Assembly (NCBI RefSeq): GCF_051307045.1
Contig: NZ_CP150452.1
Location: 310,001-374,000, forward strand
Reading direction: 5' to 3'
DNA from: Dryocola sp031988645
Lineage (GTDB): Bacteria > Pseudomonadota > Gammaproteobacteria > Enterobacterales > Enterobacteriaceae
Length of the DNA: 64,000 nt
The notes under the pieces: model-generated
The model's input: the letters and a program-made list of their open reading frames with translations, nothing else
Told to the model about the DNA's origin: nothing
Database searches by the model: none
Program-made: the position numbers and the translations under genes
Shown: piece by piece, positions 26,556 through 36,007 of the stretch
Layout: every line of letters starts with the position of its first letter
Numbering within the stretch: the first letter of the stretch is position 1

Positions 26556-28697
26556 TTAGAACAGCGAACGTACCGCAGGGAGGGGTGCTAGCGACGGATT
26601 CATGCAGTTTTCGTAGTACTGCTGAATCTGCGCGAGGCGGTTACGGCTGCGGCGATAGCGGCGCAGGGCGAGCAGGCCGTTGACCGCAAGGCTTACCAGC
26701 AGGCAGAAAAGCAGCAGCGTCGTGGCGATATAGCGCCACAGGCTGCTGCTGTCCGGAATGCGGTGCAAGGTGACGTGCTGCGTGCCGTTCGCATCGGTGC
26801 TCAGGCCGGTGATAATCCCTTCGGCGCTGAACGGCGTCTGCAGCAGCATGCCGGTAAGGCGCTGGAACTCGCCCCATTGCTCCTGCGCCGGGTAGTCATA
26901 CAGCGAAACAGGAGGGAGCGGCTGATCGACCAGATCGCTTCCTTCCTCGCTGATAATGATAAACCCGCCGGGGGCCGGACTGTTGAGCTTCTGCGCCGCG
27001 CGGGCGGTTTCACGCACAAAGAACGGGGCCGTGGAGGTGGTCACCAGATTATCGAGCGATTCGGCGCTGACCGGGCGTAGCAGTACGTTTACGCCGTCAA
27101 GCTTGCCCGTGTCGGCTCGCTTAATCAGTGAATCCCAGTCTTTGGTATTGCCAAGGTTAATCAAAGCGTTTTTTAGCCGTACGCATTCGTCATCCGCCGT
27201 GCAGAGCGCCTGCGTTTTCTGCACGATGCCGGCAAAATTATCCAGCAGCACCATGCCCGATTTCTGGATGGCGGTTCTTAGCTGCGGGTTAACCTTCGAG
27301 TCGGCTTCCGTTTGCGGGTGGATTTGGCCGCTTACGGCCTGAATCAGCGCGGTGGCTTTATCCATAATGTCTGATTCCGGCAGCGGCAGCGGGCGTGCGG
27401 TATTCCAGACAATCTGCGAGCAGTCGAAGGGCGTAAACGGATAGTTCTGTTTGGTTGGATAGGCGCCTGGCAGGTGGATATTGCACATGCCGGTGCCCTT
27501 GACGCGCAGCGTATCGCCGACGCGGAGCCGGGTTTTATCCAGATCCGCAACGCTTGTGGCCTCGACGGACTGGGCGCCTTTCAGCCATGAAATGCTTAGC
27601 TTAAGCGGCATTTCGAGAGGAACCCAGATAGTCAGCATCAGCAGCACCGCCAGCGCGCCGGTGGCGATCACCATGTTGCGCACCCAGTGCTGAATGGGGA
27701 AGTTTTTGACCTCGTCGTGCAGCGACAGAAAACGACCCTGGCGCACAACGTGCCTGTCCAGATAGATATCGATGTCGGTTTCCTGGCCCAGATCCTGCGC
27801 CACGTAGGGCTGCCAGTGCGGAGGGTAAACCAGGTCGATAATGCCCAGCGAGATATTGTTAATCTGCTCCTGGTTGGATTCGCCAAATAATCCCCAGCGC
27901 TTTGGCGTGCCCCGCAGGCAGTGTATTTCGCGCAATGTATTCTTTGCCGGAGGCGCGAACAGCCCCCACAGGCTTGCCGCCAGCAGCATCACCGCGCCGC
28001 CCAGCAGCCACGGCAGCACGACCGAAGGGCCCACCAGGCAGAAGAATAGCATCACAAACGCGACGCAAATCAGGATGGCTTCGCGCAGCCCGTCCGGCCG
28101 GCTTAGCGCGGCCTCTTCAGGGGTTTCCTGACGGATATTGAGCAATTCTATCTGTTCGCTCTCTTCACCGCGGATGGAGGCCTGGCTGGCGGTGGTGCGT
28201 TCCAGCGCGAAGCCCCGGTTTTCACCGTTATCTTCGTTTAGCGTATGGCCGTTAAGCGAGATAACCAGCGGTACGGTTTCAGTACGTATCAGCTCAACGT
28301 TATTGTCGTTAGTGATGTACTGCTCCCAGAACGGCGGCAGATGAACTTCAACAGAATCAAGGTAGTAGCGCCACTTATTGGCATCGTCGGTCGACAGGCC
28401 ATAGCGAGTGATGGAGCGCGTCAGGGACAGGACAGTGTTGCTTTGCGCGTTAAGCACGAGCTTAACCGGCGCGGTGCTTGCCCCGGAAGGCCCGACGATA
28501 TCCTGCGTGCGGGTCAGCGTCTCAATGTAGTTTTCAACGGCGGTGCGTTCTTCGGCGGTTAACTTGCGCGAGGTTGCTCCGGTAAAAGATTGCGTGTGCG
28601 GCAAACGGGCGCGCAGCCTCAGGCTGCGCCAGACCAACCATCCGGCAATCAATACGCAGGCCAGCATAGCAGCTAAAAGAAGTAGTAAGGTGCTCAT
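26556..28697 (-). CDS. igaA: Intracellular growth attenuator / Rcs inhibitor IgaA (YrfF)
   Basis: Inner-membrane negative regulator of the Rcs envelope-stress phosphorelay, essential in Salmonella and E. coli while Rcs is active. It has 713 aa (E. coli 711). TM segments are visible at the N-terminus (LLLLLAAMLACVLIAGWLVW), around residues 210-250 and 340-360, and near the C-terminus (IATTLLLFCLLVSLAVNGLL). A large periplasmic domain with cysteines (CNIHLPGAYP, DCSQIVW, CTADDECV) lies between. The frame is intact, as expected for an essential gene. Confidence 0.96.
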   Translation of the reverse strand: MSTLLLLLAAMLACVLIAGWLVWRSLRLRARLPHTQSFTGATSRKLTAEERTAVENYIETLTRTQDIVGPSGASTAPVKLVLNAQSNTVLSLTRSITRYGLSTDDANKWRYYLDSVEVHLPPFWEQYITNDNNVELIRTETVPLVISLNGHTLNEDNGENRGFALERTTASQASIRGEESEQIELLNIRQETPEEAALSRPDGLREAILICVAFVMLFFCLVGPSVVLPWLLGGAVMLLAASLWGLFAPPAKNTLREIHCLRGTPKRWGLFGESNQEQINNISLGIIDLVYPPHWQPYVAQDLGQETDIDIYLDRHVVRQGRFLSLHDEVKNFPIQHWVRNMVIATGALAVLLMLTIWVPLEMPLKLSISWLKGAQSVEATSVADLDKTRLRVGDTLRVKGTGMCNIHLPGAYPTKQNYPFTPFDCSQIVWNTARPLPLPESDIMDKATALIQAVSGQIHPQTEADSKVNPQLRTAIQKSGMVLLDNFAGIVQKTQALCTADDECVRLKNALINLGNTKDWDSLIKRADTGKLDGVNVLLRPVSAESLDNLVTTSTAPFFVRETARAAQKLNSPAPGGFIIISEEGSDLVDQPLPPVSLYDYPAQEQWGEFQRLTGMLLQTPFSAEGIITGLSTDANGTQHVTLHRIPDSSSLWRYIATTLLLFCLLVSLAVNGLLALRRYRRSRNRLAQIQQYYENCMNPSLAPLPAVRSLF

Positions 28698-29031
28698 GCT
28701 TTCCCCATCAAATAATCGTTTTCTTATTCAAGCGCAGCAAGTTGCACCCCTTCAAAAAAGTTATGGGTGTAAGAGTTGTTATCGGCAGGTATTAACAGGA
28801 ACTTGAGACATATTTGTAAGGGCACAACCTGCGGTAAACTGATGTTAGCAAAGCGACTTCCCTGTAAATATCAGCAAATTCCTATTTCATTGCTAACTAT
28901 TGACATATAAGCCTGTGCTGTTCTTAGGGGTATAAAGTTACACAAATGTAAATAATAACCGATGTGCATTGCGCGAGATGTGCGGCATACCGCACAATAG
29001 CTTCCTGTCTTCACTGTTAAATCCAGCCACG
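28698..29031. promoter_or_regulatory. igaA-nudE divergent intergenic region
   Basis: A 334-bp AT-rich interval between divergent igaA and nudE. A TTGACA hexamer is at 28900-28905 and TATAAAG at 28931-28937, but their 25-bp spacing does not make one standard promoter. Nothing else is recognised. Confidence 0.5.
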
Positions 29032-29592
29032 ATGAGCAAATCCTTACAAAAACCGACCATTTTACATGTTGAAACCGTGGCCCGTTCACGTCTGTTTAAT
29101 GTCGAAACGGTGGACCTGGAATTTAGCAACGGCGTGCGGCGCGTGTATGAACGTATGCGTCCTTCCTCCCGCGAAGCGGTGATGATCGTGCCCATCGTGG
29201 ACGACCATATCATCCTGATCCGGGAATATGCCGTCGGCACAGAATCTTATGAACTCGGCTTCTCCAAAGGGCTAATCGATCCGGGTGAAACCGTATTTGA
29301 AGCGGCAAACCGCGAGCTTAAAGAAGAGGTGGGCTTTGGTGCAAACGAGCTGACCTTCCTCAAAAAGCTCACCATGGCGCCGTCTTATTTCTCCAGCAAA
29401 ATGAATATAGTGATTGCTGAAGACCTCTATCCTGAATCGCTGGAAGGGGATGAGCCGGAAGAGCTGCCGCAGGTGCGCTGGCCCTTGGCGTCGTTAATGA
29501 GTTTGCTCGACGAGGAAGACTTCAGCGAGGCGCGCAACGTCAGCGCGCTGTTCCTGGTCCGGGAGTGGTTAAAAGAGCAGGGACGTTTGTAG
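29032..29592 (+). CDS. nudE: ADP compounds hydrolase NudE
   Basis: Nudix hydrolase for ADP-ribose, Ap3A and NADH. It has 186 aa, the E. coli length, from ATG 29032 (MSKSLQKPTILHVETVARS). The Nudix box is complete: G-LIDPG-E-TVFEAAN-RELKEEVGFG near residues 80-102. An upstream in-frame ATG at 28969 lacks family support. It is divergent from igaA and convergent with mrcA. Confidence 0.97.
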   Translation: MSKSLQKPTILHVETVARSRLFNVETVDLEFSNGVRRVYERMRPSSREAVMIVPIVDDHIILIREYAVGTESYELGFSKGLIDPGETVFEAANRELKEEVGFGANELTFLKKLTMAPSYFSSKMNIVIAEDLYPESLEGDEPEELPQVRWPLASLMSLLDEEDFSEARNVSALFLVREWLKEQGRL

Positions 29593-29601
29593 ATATCCAT
29601 A

Positions 29602-29631
29602 AAAAAAGCCCTTCAACAGAAGGGCTTTTTT
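29602..29631. terminator. Bidirectional terminator between nudE and mrcA
   Basis: AAAAAAGCCCTTC-AACA-GAAGGGCTTTTTT, with an A tract before and a T tract after, between convergent genes. Confidence 0.95.
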
Positions 29632-29634
29632 ACT

Positions 29635-32188
29635 TCAGAACAGCTCGTGCTCTTCGCCGTTATCAATAATCGTCGTACCCACCTCGTGCACCGCCTGCTG
29701 TGTTGGCTGCGTGCCCTCAATAAAATACTCTTCACGGCTGTTGCCGCCGTTGGCCAGCTGCCCGGTGCTGCGGTCGATATTTACCGTCACAATGCCCGGC
29801 GGCGGGGTGATGGGCTCTTCAGGTACGCCGTCAAGGGCGACTTTCATGAAATCGTCCCATGCCGGCTGGGCGCTCTTGGCGCCGCCTTCGTAGCCAGATA
29901 TCTGATCCTTAATCGCGCCGCTTGCAGAAGTGCGGCCAAGATCGCGGCGATGATCGTCAAAGCCTATCCACACGGAGGTCACAACTCCCGGGCCGTAGCC
30001 TGAGAACCACGCATCTTTAGAGCTGTTCGTCGTACCGGTTTTGCCGCCGATATCGCGACGTTTCAAATCGCGTCCGGCGCGCCAGCCCGTACCCTGCCAG
30101 CCCGGTTCGCCGTAGATATTGGTATTGAGCGCGCTTTTAATCAAAAACGACAGCGGCGTATTGATAACGTGAGGCGCATACTCAGGCGCGGTGGTCTGCG
30201 CCACGAGGTCGTTGTTTGCCTGTTCAAGCTTCGGCATAGGCACGCTGGCATTCTGCTGTTCCCGGGAAACCGCTACATCTTCCACATCCTGGTTTTCCAG
30301 CACGTTGGATTTTTGCGTCTCGCCGTAAATCACCGGCAGATCGCACTCGGGGCAGGCCACTTTTGGCTTCGCTTCGAATATGGTGCGGTCGTTGTCATCG
30401 ACGATTTTTGTGATGAAGTACGGGTCGACCAGGAAGCCGCCGTTAGCCATAACCGAGTAGCCGCGCGCCACCTGCATCGGGGTGAACGACGCGGAGCCCA
30501 GCGCTAAAGATTCGGTATGCACGATGTTCTGCGCCGGGAAGCCGAAGCGCTGTAGATATTCTGCGGCGTAGTCCACGCCCATCGCGCGCATCGCCCGCAC
30601 CATCACCACGTTTTTCGACTGGCCCAGGCCCTGACGCAGGCGAATCGGCCCGGCGTACTCCGGCGGTGAGTTTTTAGGACGCCAGTCTGAGCCGGCGCCT
30701 GCATCCCAACGTGAGATAGGCACGTCGTTCAGGATGCTGGCCAGGGTTAAGCCTTTATCCATCGCGGCGGTGTAGAGGAAGGGTTTGATATTCGAACCCA
30801 CCTGGCGCAGCGCCTGGGTGGCCCGGTTAAATTTGCTTTGATTGAAGTCGAAGCCGCCGACCAGGGCCCAGCACCGCGCCGTCGCGTGGATTGATGGACA
30901 CCAGCGCCGAGTTTACGTCCGGCACCTGGCCTAACCACCAGGCGTCATCAACTTTGCGCACCCAAATCTGCTGCCCTGTCTGAACCACATCGGTGACTTT
31001 ACGCGGGGTCGGGCCCTGCGAAGTATCAGAGCGATACGGACGCGCCCAGCGTACGCCGCTCATGCCTAGCGATACCGAGGTGCCGTCGGCCATCAGCGCC
31101 GTTGCTTCTGTCGCATTCGCGCCGGTGACCACCGCCGGGAACAGAGGGCCGTAAACGGGCAGATTTTTCAGGGAGTCGATGATTTTCTTCTCGTCCCAGG
31201 CGCTTTCGCCCACCTTCCACAGCACGTTTGACGGGCCGCGGTAGCCGTGACGCATATCGTAAGCCATGACGTTGTTACGAACCGCCTGCTGGGCGCCCTG
31301 CTGAATCCTGCGGGTGATGGTGGTGTAAACCTTGTAGCCGTCTTCGTAGGCTTTATCGCCGTAGCGGCTTACCAGATCCTGCCGCACCAGCTCAGAAAGA
31401 TAGGGCGCTGAGAAGGCGATTTCCGGAGCGTGGTAGTTTGCGACAATCGGCTCGCCGCGCGCTTCGTCATACTGCGCCTGGGTGATGTAATTTTCACTCA
31501 GCATACGCGCGAGGACAACGTTGCGGCGCGAGGTGGATCTTTCCAGCGAATAGAGCGGGTTAAACGTCGATGGCGCTTTTGGCAAACCGGCGATCACCGC
31601 CATTTCGCTCAGCGTAAGCCGATCGACAGTTTTGCCGAAATAGACCTGTGCCGCTGCCCCCACGCCGTAGGCGCGATAGCCGAGATAGATTTTGTTCAGA
31701 TAGAGTTCAAGGATTTCATCTTTGCTCAGCAGCTGCTCAATACGCACCGCCAGGAAGGCCTCCTTGATCTTACGCATCATGGTGCGCTCAGGGCTCAGGA
31801 AGAAGTTGCGCGCCAGCTGCTGGGTAATGGTGCTTGCGCCCTGGGAAGCATGGCCTGAGAACAGCGCAACGCTTGCGGCACGGAAAATACCCACCGGATC
31901 GACGCCGTGATGCTCATAGAAGCGGCTGTCTTCGGTGGCGATGAACGCTTTCACCATTTCCGGCGGAATTTGATTCAACGTCAGCGGGATACGGCGTTTC
32001 TCGCCGTACTGGGCAATTAATTCCCCGTCAGCGCTGTAGACCTGCATCGGAATCTGTAGCCGCACGTCTTTTAGCGTGGCGACATCGGGCAGCTGCGGCT
32101 CTATAAACTTATACAACCCGTAAATCGAGCCGGCTCCCAGCAGAATGCAACAGACTGCAAGGATGAATAAATACTTTACGAACTTCAC
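29635..32188 (-). CDS. mrcA: Penicillin-binding protein 1A MrcA (frameshifted as sequenced)
   Basis: Bifunctional class A PBP with glycosyltransferase and transpeptidase activity. The start is ATG 32188 with an N-terminal membrane anchor (YLFILAVCCILLGAGSIYGL). The GT51 domain has ATEDSRFYEHHGVDP and GASTITQQLARNFFL. The frame shifts near residue 440, where GTG CTG GCC CTG GTC has become GTGCTGGGCCCTGGTC (30864-30869). The transpeptidase follows with SxxK (GSNIKPFLYTAA) and KTGTTNSSKDAWFSGY. One base less gives 850 aa, exactly the E. coli length. The break is probably artefactual. hofMNOPQ is divergent. Confidence 0.96.
30864..30869. other. GGCC+1 insertion breaking mrcA
   Basis: The + strand has GACCAGGGCCCAGCAC; GACCAGGGCCAGCAC restores D-G-A-V-L-A-L-V-G-G on the coding strand. 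Confidence 0.87.
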
Positions 32189-32307
32189 CTTAAATTTCCC
32201 ATCAGGTTCCCACTGGGCAGTTTATAAACAAACGCGCGGTAGTATAAAGGCAAGCCAGAAGCTTTGATATGCCAAATTCGAAAGCAAACGACACGGAGAT
32301 CGTCACT

Positions 32308-33132
32308 ATGGTTATCAGCACCTGGCAAATAGGCTTGGAAATTCAACAGCAAACGTTGCGCGCGGTGGCCGTAAAGCGGCAGCGGCAGGGATGGCAGCTA
32401 CGCCAATGGTGGCTTATTCCGCTGCCCGAAAACACCTTTCGGGAAGGCGTCGTGCAGGCGCCGGAAAACCTGATAAAAGCGCTGGCGCAATGGCGAAGGG
32501 AGCTGCCGTTACGCCATCAGCTTCGCGTCGCCTTTCCGACCCGGCGCACCTTACAGCGTCCGGTTCCGACGCCCGATAACCGCCTGTGCGAACCGGCCCG
32601 TGAAAGCTATCTCGCCGCCTCCGCCGCAGAGCAGCTGCAGATGTTGCCTGCTCAACTGAGCTGGGATTACACGGCGATGCCGCAGGATGCGGCTCAAATA
32701 CGGGTAATAGCCGCCCGGCACAGCGAGGTGCGGGAACTTCTTACAAACCTTGCCAGGCAGCGCCTGTTCCCTGTCTCGCTTACGCCGGGCGCGAGCGTGC
32801 TTCCCGCTCTTGGCCGCCTGTGCAGCCCGGACAAGCCGCGTTTGCTGGTGCACCAGGAGCAAGATCACTGGCTTTGGGCCAGGCCCGGCGAAGAGCCGGA
32901 CTGGGGGTGGACGGACGTTCGTCAGGCGCAGACGTTTTCTGATTTATGCCGGCAGCTGGCGGTCGAGCCGCAGGAGGTCGCCTTCAGCAGCGCGTTGGCG
33001 GAACCCTTGCCGCAGGGCGCGCGGCCATTAGACGCCTGGCGCGCGTTGGCGCGGCTGCAACCTCCGTTGCCGCCGCATGGCGGAAGCTTCACCGTGGCTA
33101 TCGGGCTGGCTATCGGGTGGGTCAACCGATGA
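32308..33132 (+). CDS. hofM: DNA utilization / pilus assembly protein HofM (PilM-like)
   Basis: First gene of the hofMNOPQ operon, needed in E. coli for using DNA as a nutrient. It has 274 aa from ATG 32308 (MVISTWQIGLEIQQQTLRAV). ACGGAGAT gives a ribosome binding site about 8 bp ahead; an upstream ATG at 32269 is in frame but less likely. The protein has the PilM-type N-terminus (WQIGLEIQ) and the Pro-rich LQPPLPPHGGSFTVAIGLAIG at its end. Sequence is well diverged from E. coli, as usual for this operon. It overlaps hofN by 4 bp. Confidence 0.88.
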   Translation: MVISTWQIGLEIQQQTLRAVAVKRQRQGWQLRQWWLIPLPENTFREGVVQAPENLIKALAQWRRELPLRHQLRVAFPTRRTLQRPVPTPDNRLCEPARESYLAASAAEQLQMLPAQLSWDYTAMPQDAAQIRVIAARHSEVRELLTNLARQRLFPVSLTPGASVLPALGRLCSPDKPRLLVHQEQDHWLWARPGEEPDWGWTDVRQAQTFSDLCRQLAVEPQEVAFSSALAEPLPQGARPLDAWRALARLQPPLPPHGGSFTVAIGLAIGWVNR

Positions 33133-33665
33133 CGGCTTTGATCAACCTGCTGCCGTGGCGAAAGCGCACCCGTCAACGTCAGCTGCGCCGCTGGGGTTTA
33201 CTGGCCGCGGGGTGCGTGCTGTCGGCGTTATTGGTCGCTGCTGTCAGTCGCGCTTTGGTTGCGTGGCAAGCAGAGCAGCAGCGCATTCAGGCCGAATATC
33301 TGTCGCAGCTGCGTGCTTCGCTGCAGCAAAAATATCAGGCGGCGCAAAAGCTGGCTAAGCGACAAAAATTACAGGAGGCGCGTAAAGCGCAGCGATTATC
33401 GATAAGTGAATGGGAGCCACGGCTAATCCGGCTGGCCGGCTCGTTGCCCGCCGGCATCTGGCTTACCTCTCTTGCTATGGCAAAAGGGCGAATAGCCCTT
33501 CACGGCAACGCGGAAAAACCGGAGGACTTACGCCTTCTGGAACAGAATTTACGGCAGCTTCCTGAAGTTATTAACGTCTCGGCGAAGGAGATCCAGCGTA
33601 ACCCTGATAGCCCGCTGGCGTTCTCCTTCACCTTTGCCTTTGCGGAGGTGGATAGTGCTGACTGA
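33129..33665 (+). CDS. hofN: DNA utilization protein HofN (PilN-like)
   Basis: It has 178 aa (E. coli 179). The PilN hallmark is at the start, MTALINLLPWRKRTRQ, followed by one transmembrane helix (WGLLAAGCVLSALLVAAVSRAL). A coiled-coil periplasmic part rich in Gln and Arg (LRASLQQKYQAAQKLAKR) and a C-terminal domain with LPAGIWLTSLAMAKGRIALH follow. The start overlaps the hofM stop (ATGA). Inner-membrane platform component by family inference. Confidence 0.88.
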   Translation: MTALINLLPWRKRTRQRQLRRWGLLAAGCVLSALLVAAVSRALVAWQAEQQRIQAEYLSQLRASLQQKYQAAQKLAKRQKLQEARKAQRLSISEWEPRLIRLAGSLPAGIWLTSLAMAKGRIALHGNAEKPEDLRLLEQNLRQLPEVINVSAKEIQRNPDSPLAFSFTFAFAEVDSAD

Positions 33666-34128
33666 ACGCTGGCTGGCCGCCCCCCGCCGGGTGAAGTATG
33701 CGAGCCTCGCCGCGGTTAACGCTGCCGTAGTTATCCTTCTCCTGTGCTTTGTTATCCGGCCGCAGCAGGCGAGGCTGCGGGAATCTTTACTTCATAATCA
33801 GCAGGAAAGCACAACGCTTGCCCGGCTGCGCCACGGCGTTGTTGCTTTGGTTTCATCCACCCGCGTCGCGGAACAACCTGGAGAAGCCCCGCCGCCTGAA
33901 AGTTTTTCAGCGGTGGAGTTTGCCCATCAGGGCGGAGGAAAACTCGAAAAATGGCAGCCTGAGGGCCAAACCGCCACGCTGGAAATGCTGCTGGCCTGGG
34001 AAAAACTTCCTTCCTTATTTGCTCGCTTATCAGGCTATGGCGATATCGCGCTGCAGGGGTTTGCCGTCGAACCAAAAGGCGAGCGCCTTCGACTGGCCAT
34101 CACGCTGGACATCAGCGATGAACCGTAA
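33655..34128 (+). CDS. hofO: DNA utilization protein HofO (PilO-like)
   Basis: It has 157 aa when begun at GTG 33655, which has GGAGG 6 bp ahead and overlaps the hofN stop by 11 bp. An in-frame ATG at 33634 has no good ribosome binding site. One membrane helix (LAAVNAAVVILLLCFVI, residues about 19-35) and a periplasmic PilO-type fold (LLAWEKLPSLFARLSGYGDI) are visible. It overlaps hofP by 11 bp. Confidence 0.82.
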   Translation: MLTERWLAAPRRVKYASLAAVNAAVVILLLCFVIRPQQARLRESLLHNQQESTTLARLRHGVVALVSSTRVAEQPGEAPPPESFSAVEFAHQGGGKLEKWQPEGQTATLEMLLAWEKLPSLFARLSGYGDIALQGFAVEPKGERLRLAITLDISDEP

Positions 34129-34504
34129 CCTTCTTCTTGTCCTGCTGATAGCGGCGCAGCCGGCTTCGTCCATGCCGCGAAACCCCTTTCAACCGCTGCT
34201 CGCGCCTTGCGATGCGCTTGTTAAAAAGCTGGCGCAGTGGACGCTTCATGGGGTGATTAGCTCTGAAAAAGGCGCGATCGTCATAATGCGCGATCCGCAG
34301 AAAAAATGGCGCCGCCTTGCTCGCGGGATGCAGACAGAGCGCGGAACGCAGATCCTTGAGATCGACCAACGGCTTTTAACCGTCACCTTGCCCGCGGAAT
34401 GCGGACGACCCTTTTACTCATGGAAAACAGAAGGAAAAACATATGGCATGGATGCGCGCGTTCGTTCTGCTGATAGCCTGGCCGTCAGCAGGCCTCGCGG
34501 ATAA
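34118..34504 (+). CDS. hofP: DNA utilization protein HofP (PilP-like)
   Basis: It has 128 aa. A signal peptide or lipoprotein-like N-terminus (MNRNLLLVLLIAAQPASS) is followed by MPRNPFQPL, the RNPF/RDPF box typical of PilP-like proteins. The body contains LHGVISSEKGAIVIMRDPQKKWRRL. The end overlaps hofQ by 62 bp, so the last 20 codons are read in two frames. Low conservation is normal here; the assignment rests on position and these features. Confidence 0.82.
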   Translation: MNRNLLLVLLIAAQPASSMPRNPFQPLLAPCDALVKKLAQWTLHGVISSEKGAIVIMRDPQKKWRRLARGMQTERGTQILEIDQRLLTVTLPAECGRPFYSWKTEGKTYGMDARVRSADSLAVSRPRG

Positions 34505-35687
34505 AGTTTCCCTGACGCTGGATAATGCGCCCGTGGCCCAGGTTTTACAGGCGCTGGCAGAAAACCAGCGCCTTAATCTGCTGATAGCGCCCGGCGTGGA
34601 GGGCGTGGTGTCGCTCCATCTGCAGGGCATTCCTGTGAAACAGGCTTTTCAGCTGGTGCTGAAAACGGCTGAGCTGACGCAGCTTCGCGAAGGAAACGTC
34701 CTGCAAATCGTACCAAAAGCCCACATGCAGCAACAGCAGGCCGTACAGGAACAACTACGTCAACAGCAGGCGTTGAAGCTGCCGCTGCTTAACCAGGTAT
34801 TTTCTCCGGCCCATGCCGACGCCGGCGAGCTAGCCGCGGCGCTCAAGGCGGTGGGCGAAAAGCTATTAAGCCCGCGCGGCAGCATGACCGTGGATAAACG
34901 CACCAACCGCCTTATCGTGCGGGATAACAAAGCTGCTCTGAAGCAGATAGCGGGCTGGGTGGAGGAGATGGACCTCCCTATGGGGCAGGTGGAAATTGCG
35001 GCGCATATCGTCACCGTTAACCAGAATAAGCTGCATGAGCTGGGCGTGAAGTGGAATCTCGCCCAGGGCAGCAGGGGAAGCGCCGCGCCTGATTTTACCG
35101 GTATGGGCGCGGATGTTTCCGTAAACAGCGCCACAACGCATATCGGTTTTAATATTGCGCGTATTGATGGGCGGCTGCTTGAAATGGAATTATCCGCCCT
35201 TGAGCAACAGCAGCAGCTGGAGATTATCGCCAGCCCGCGCTTAATGGCCGCCCATCGCCAGCCGGCCAGCATCAAGCAGGGTACGGAAATTCCTTATCAG
35301 GTCGCCAACGGGGAGAAAGGATCGACATCCGTAGAGTTTAAAGAGGCGGTACTGGGGATGGAAGTTACGCCCACCATTCAGCCGCGGGGCAACATCCGCC
35401 TGAAATTACGCATCAGCCAGAATATGCCGGGGCGGAGCATCGAGCAGGCCAATGGAGAGGCGCTGGCCATAGATAAGCAGGAAATCGAAACCGTCGTGTC
35501 GGTGAAAAACGGGGAAACGCTCGCGCTGGGGGGGATTTTTCAGCAGCATAATAAAGACAGCCGTGACAAGGTTCCCGTGCTGGGCAGCCTTCCGCTGCTT
35601 GGCGGCCTGTTCCGCCACGATGCGAAAGACAGCCAGCGTCGCGAGCTGGTAGTTTTTATTACGCCCCGACTTATCCCGATTCCGTAG
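34443..35687 (+). CDS. hofQ: Outer-membrane secretin HofQ (PilQ-like)
   Basis: Secretin of the DNA-uptake / type IV pilus-like system. It has 414 aa (E. coli 412). A signal peptide (AFVLLIAWPSAGLA), secretin N-terminal domains (DNAPVAQVLQALAENQRLNL) and the NolW-type domain (GSMTVDKRTNRLIVRD) come first. The secretin core follows with VEIAAHIVTVNQNKLHELGVKW, IKQGTEIPYQV, VEFKEAVLGMEVTP and the final RRELVVFITPRLI. AAGGA lies just before the ATG. Last gene of the operon; frame intact. Confidence 0.95.
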   Translation: MAWMRAFVLLIAWPSAGLADKVSLTLDNAPVAQVLQALAENQRLNLLIAPGVEGVVSLHLQGIPVKQAFQLVLKTAELTQLREGNVLQIVPKAHMQQQQAVQEQLRQQQALKLPLLNQVFSPAHADAGELAAALKAVGEKLLSPRGSMTVDKRTNRLIVRDNKAALKQIAGWVEEMDLPMGQVEIAAHIVTVNQNKLHELGVKWNLAQGSRGSAAPDFTGMGADVSVNSATTHIGFNIARIDGRLLEMELSALEQQQQLEIIASPRLMAAHRQPASIKQGTEIPYQVANGEKGSTSVEFKEAVLGMEVTPTIQPRGNIRLKLRISQNMPGRSIEQANGEALAIDKQEIETVVSVKNGETLALGGIFQQHNKDSRDKVPVLGSLPLLGGLFRHDAKDSQRRELVVFITPRLIPIP

Positions 35688-36007
35688 CTTTTTCTAAAGC
35701 CGCCGACGGATTTTTCTCGTAATCGTAGCTCAGGTGTTTGACGGCAGAGAGGAATTAGCTTACAAGGTGTACCGTTTCGAGAAGCAGGGTAATAATTTCC
35801 TGCGGCCGATAAACCTGGTTTATGCTTTTCATCTCTTAGCTGGGGCGTTGAGTAATTTAATCGGTTGCCAAACTACCTTGAGTGTTGAGATAATTTTTAG
35901 TCTGATTCTCGAACTCACGCTTATGAGGTTTCAGTTCATGTCCCGCCGCAGCAGGTTGTTACCGGGTGGGTTTATCATCAACGAATTGTCTTAGTAGTAC
36001 CGAAAAA
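35688..36007. promoter_or_regulatory. Long conserved leader of aroK
   Basis: A 320-bp non-coding leader before aroK. The last 90 bases (around GTTTCAGTTCATGTCCCGC and CATCAACGAATTGTCTTAG) resemble the E. coli aroK leader as I remember it. They are more conserved than the hof genes next to them, which suggests a structured or regulatory RNA leader. Exact promoters were not located. Confidence 0.55.
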
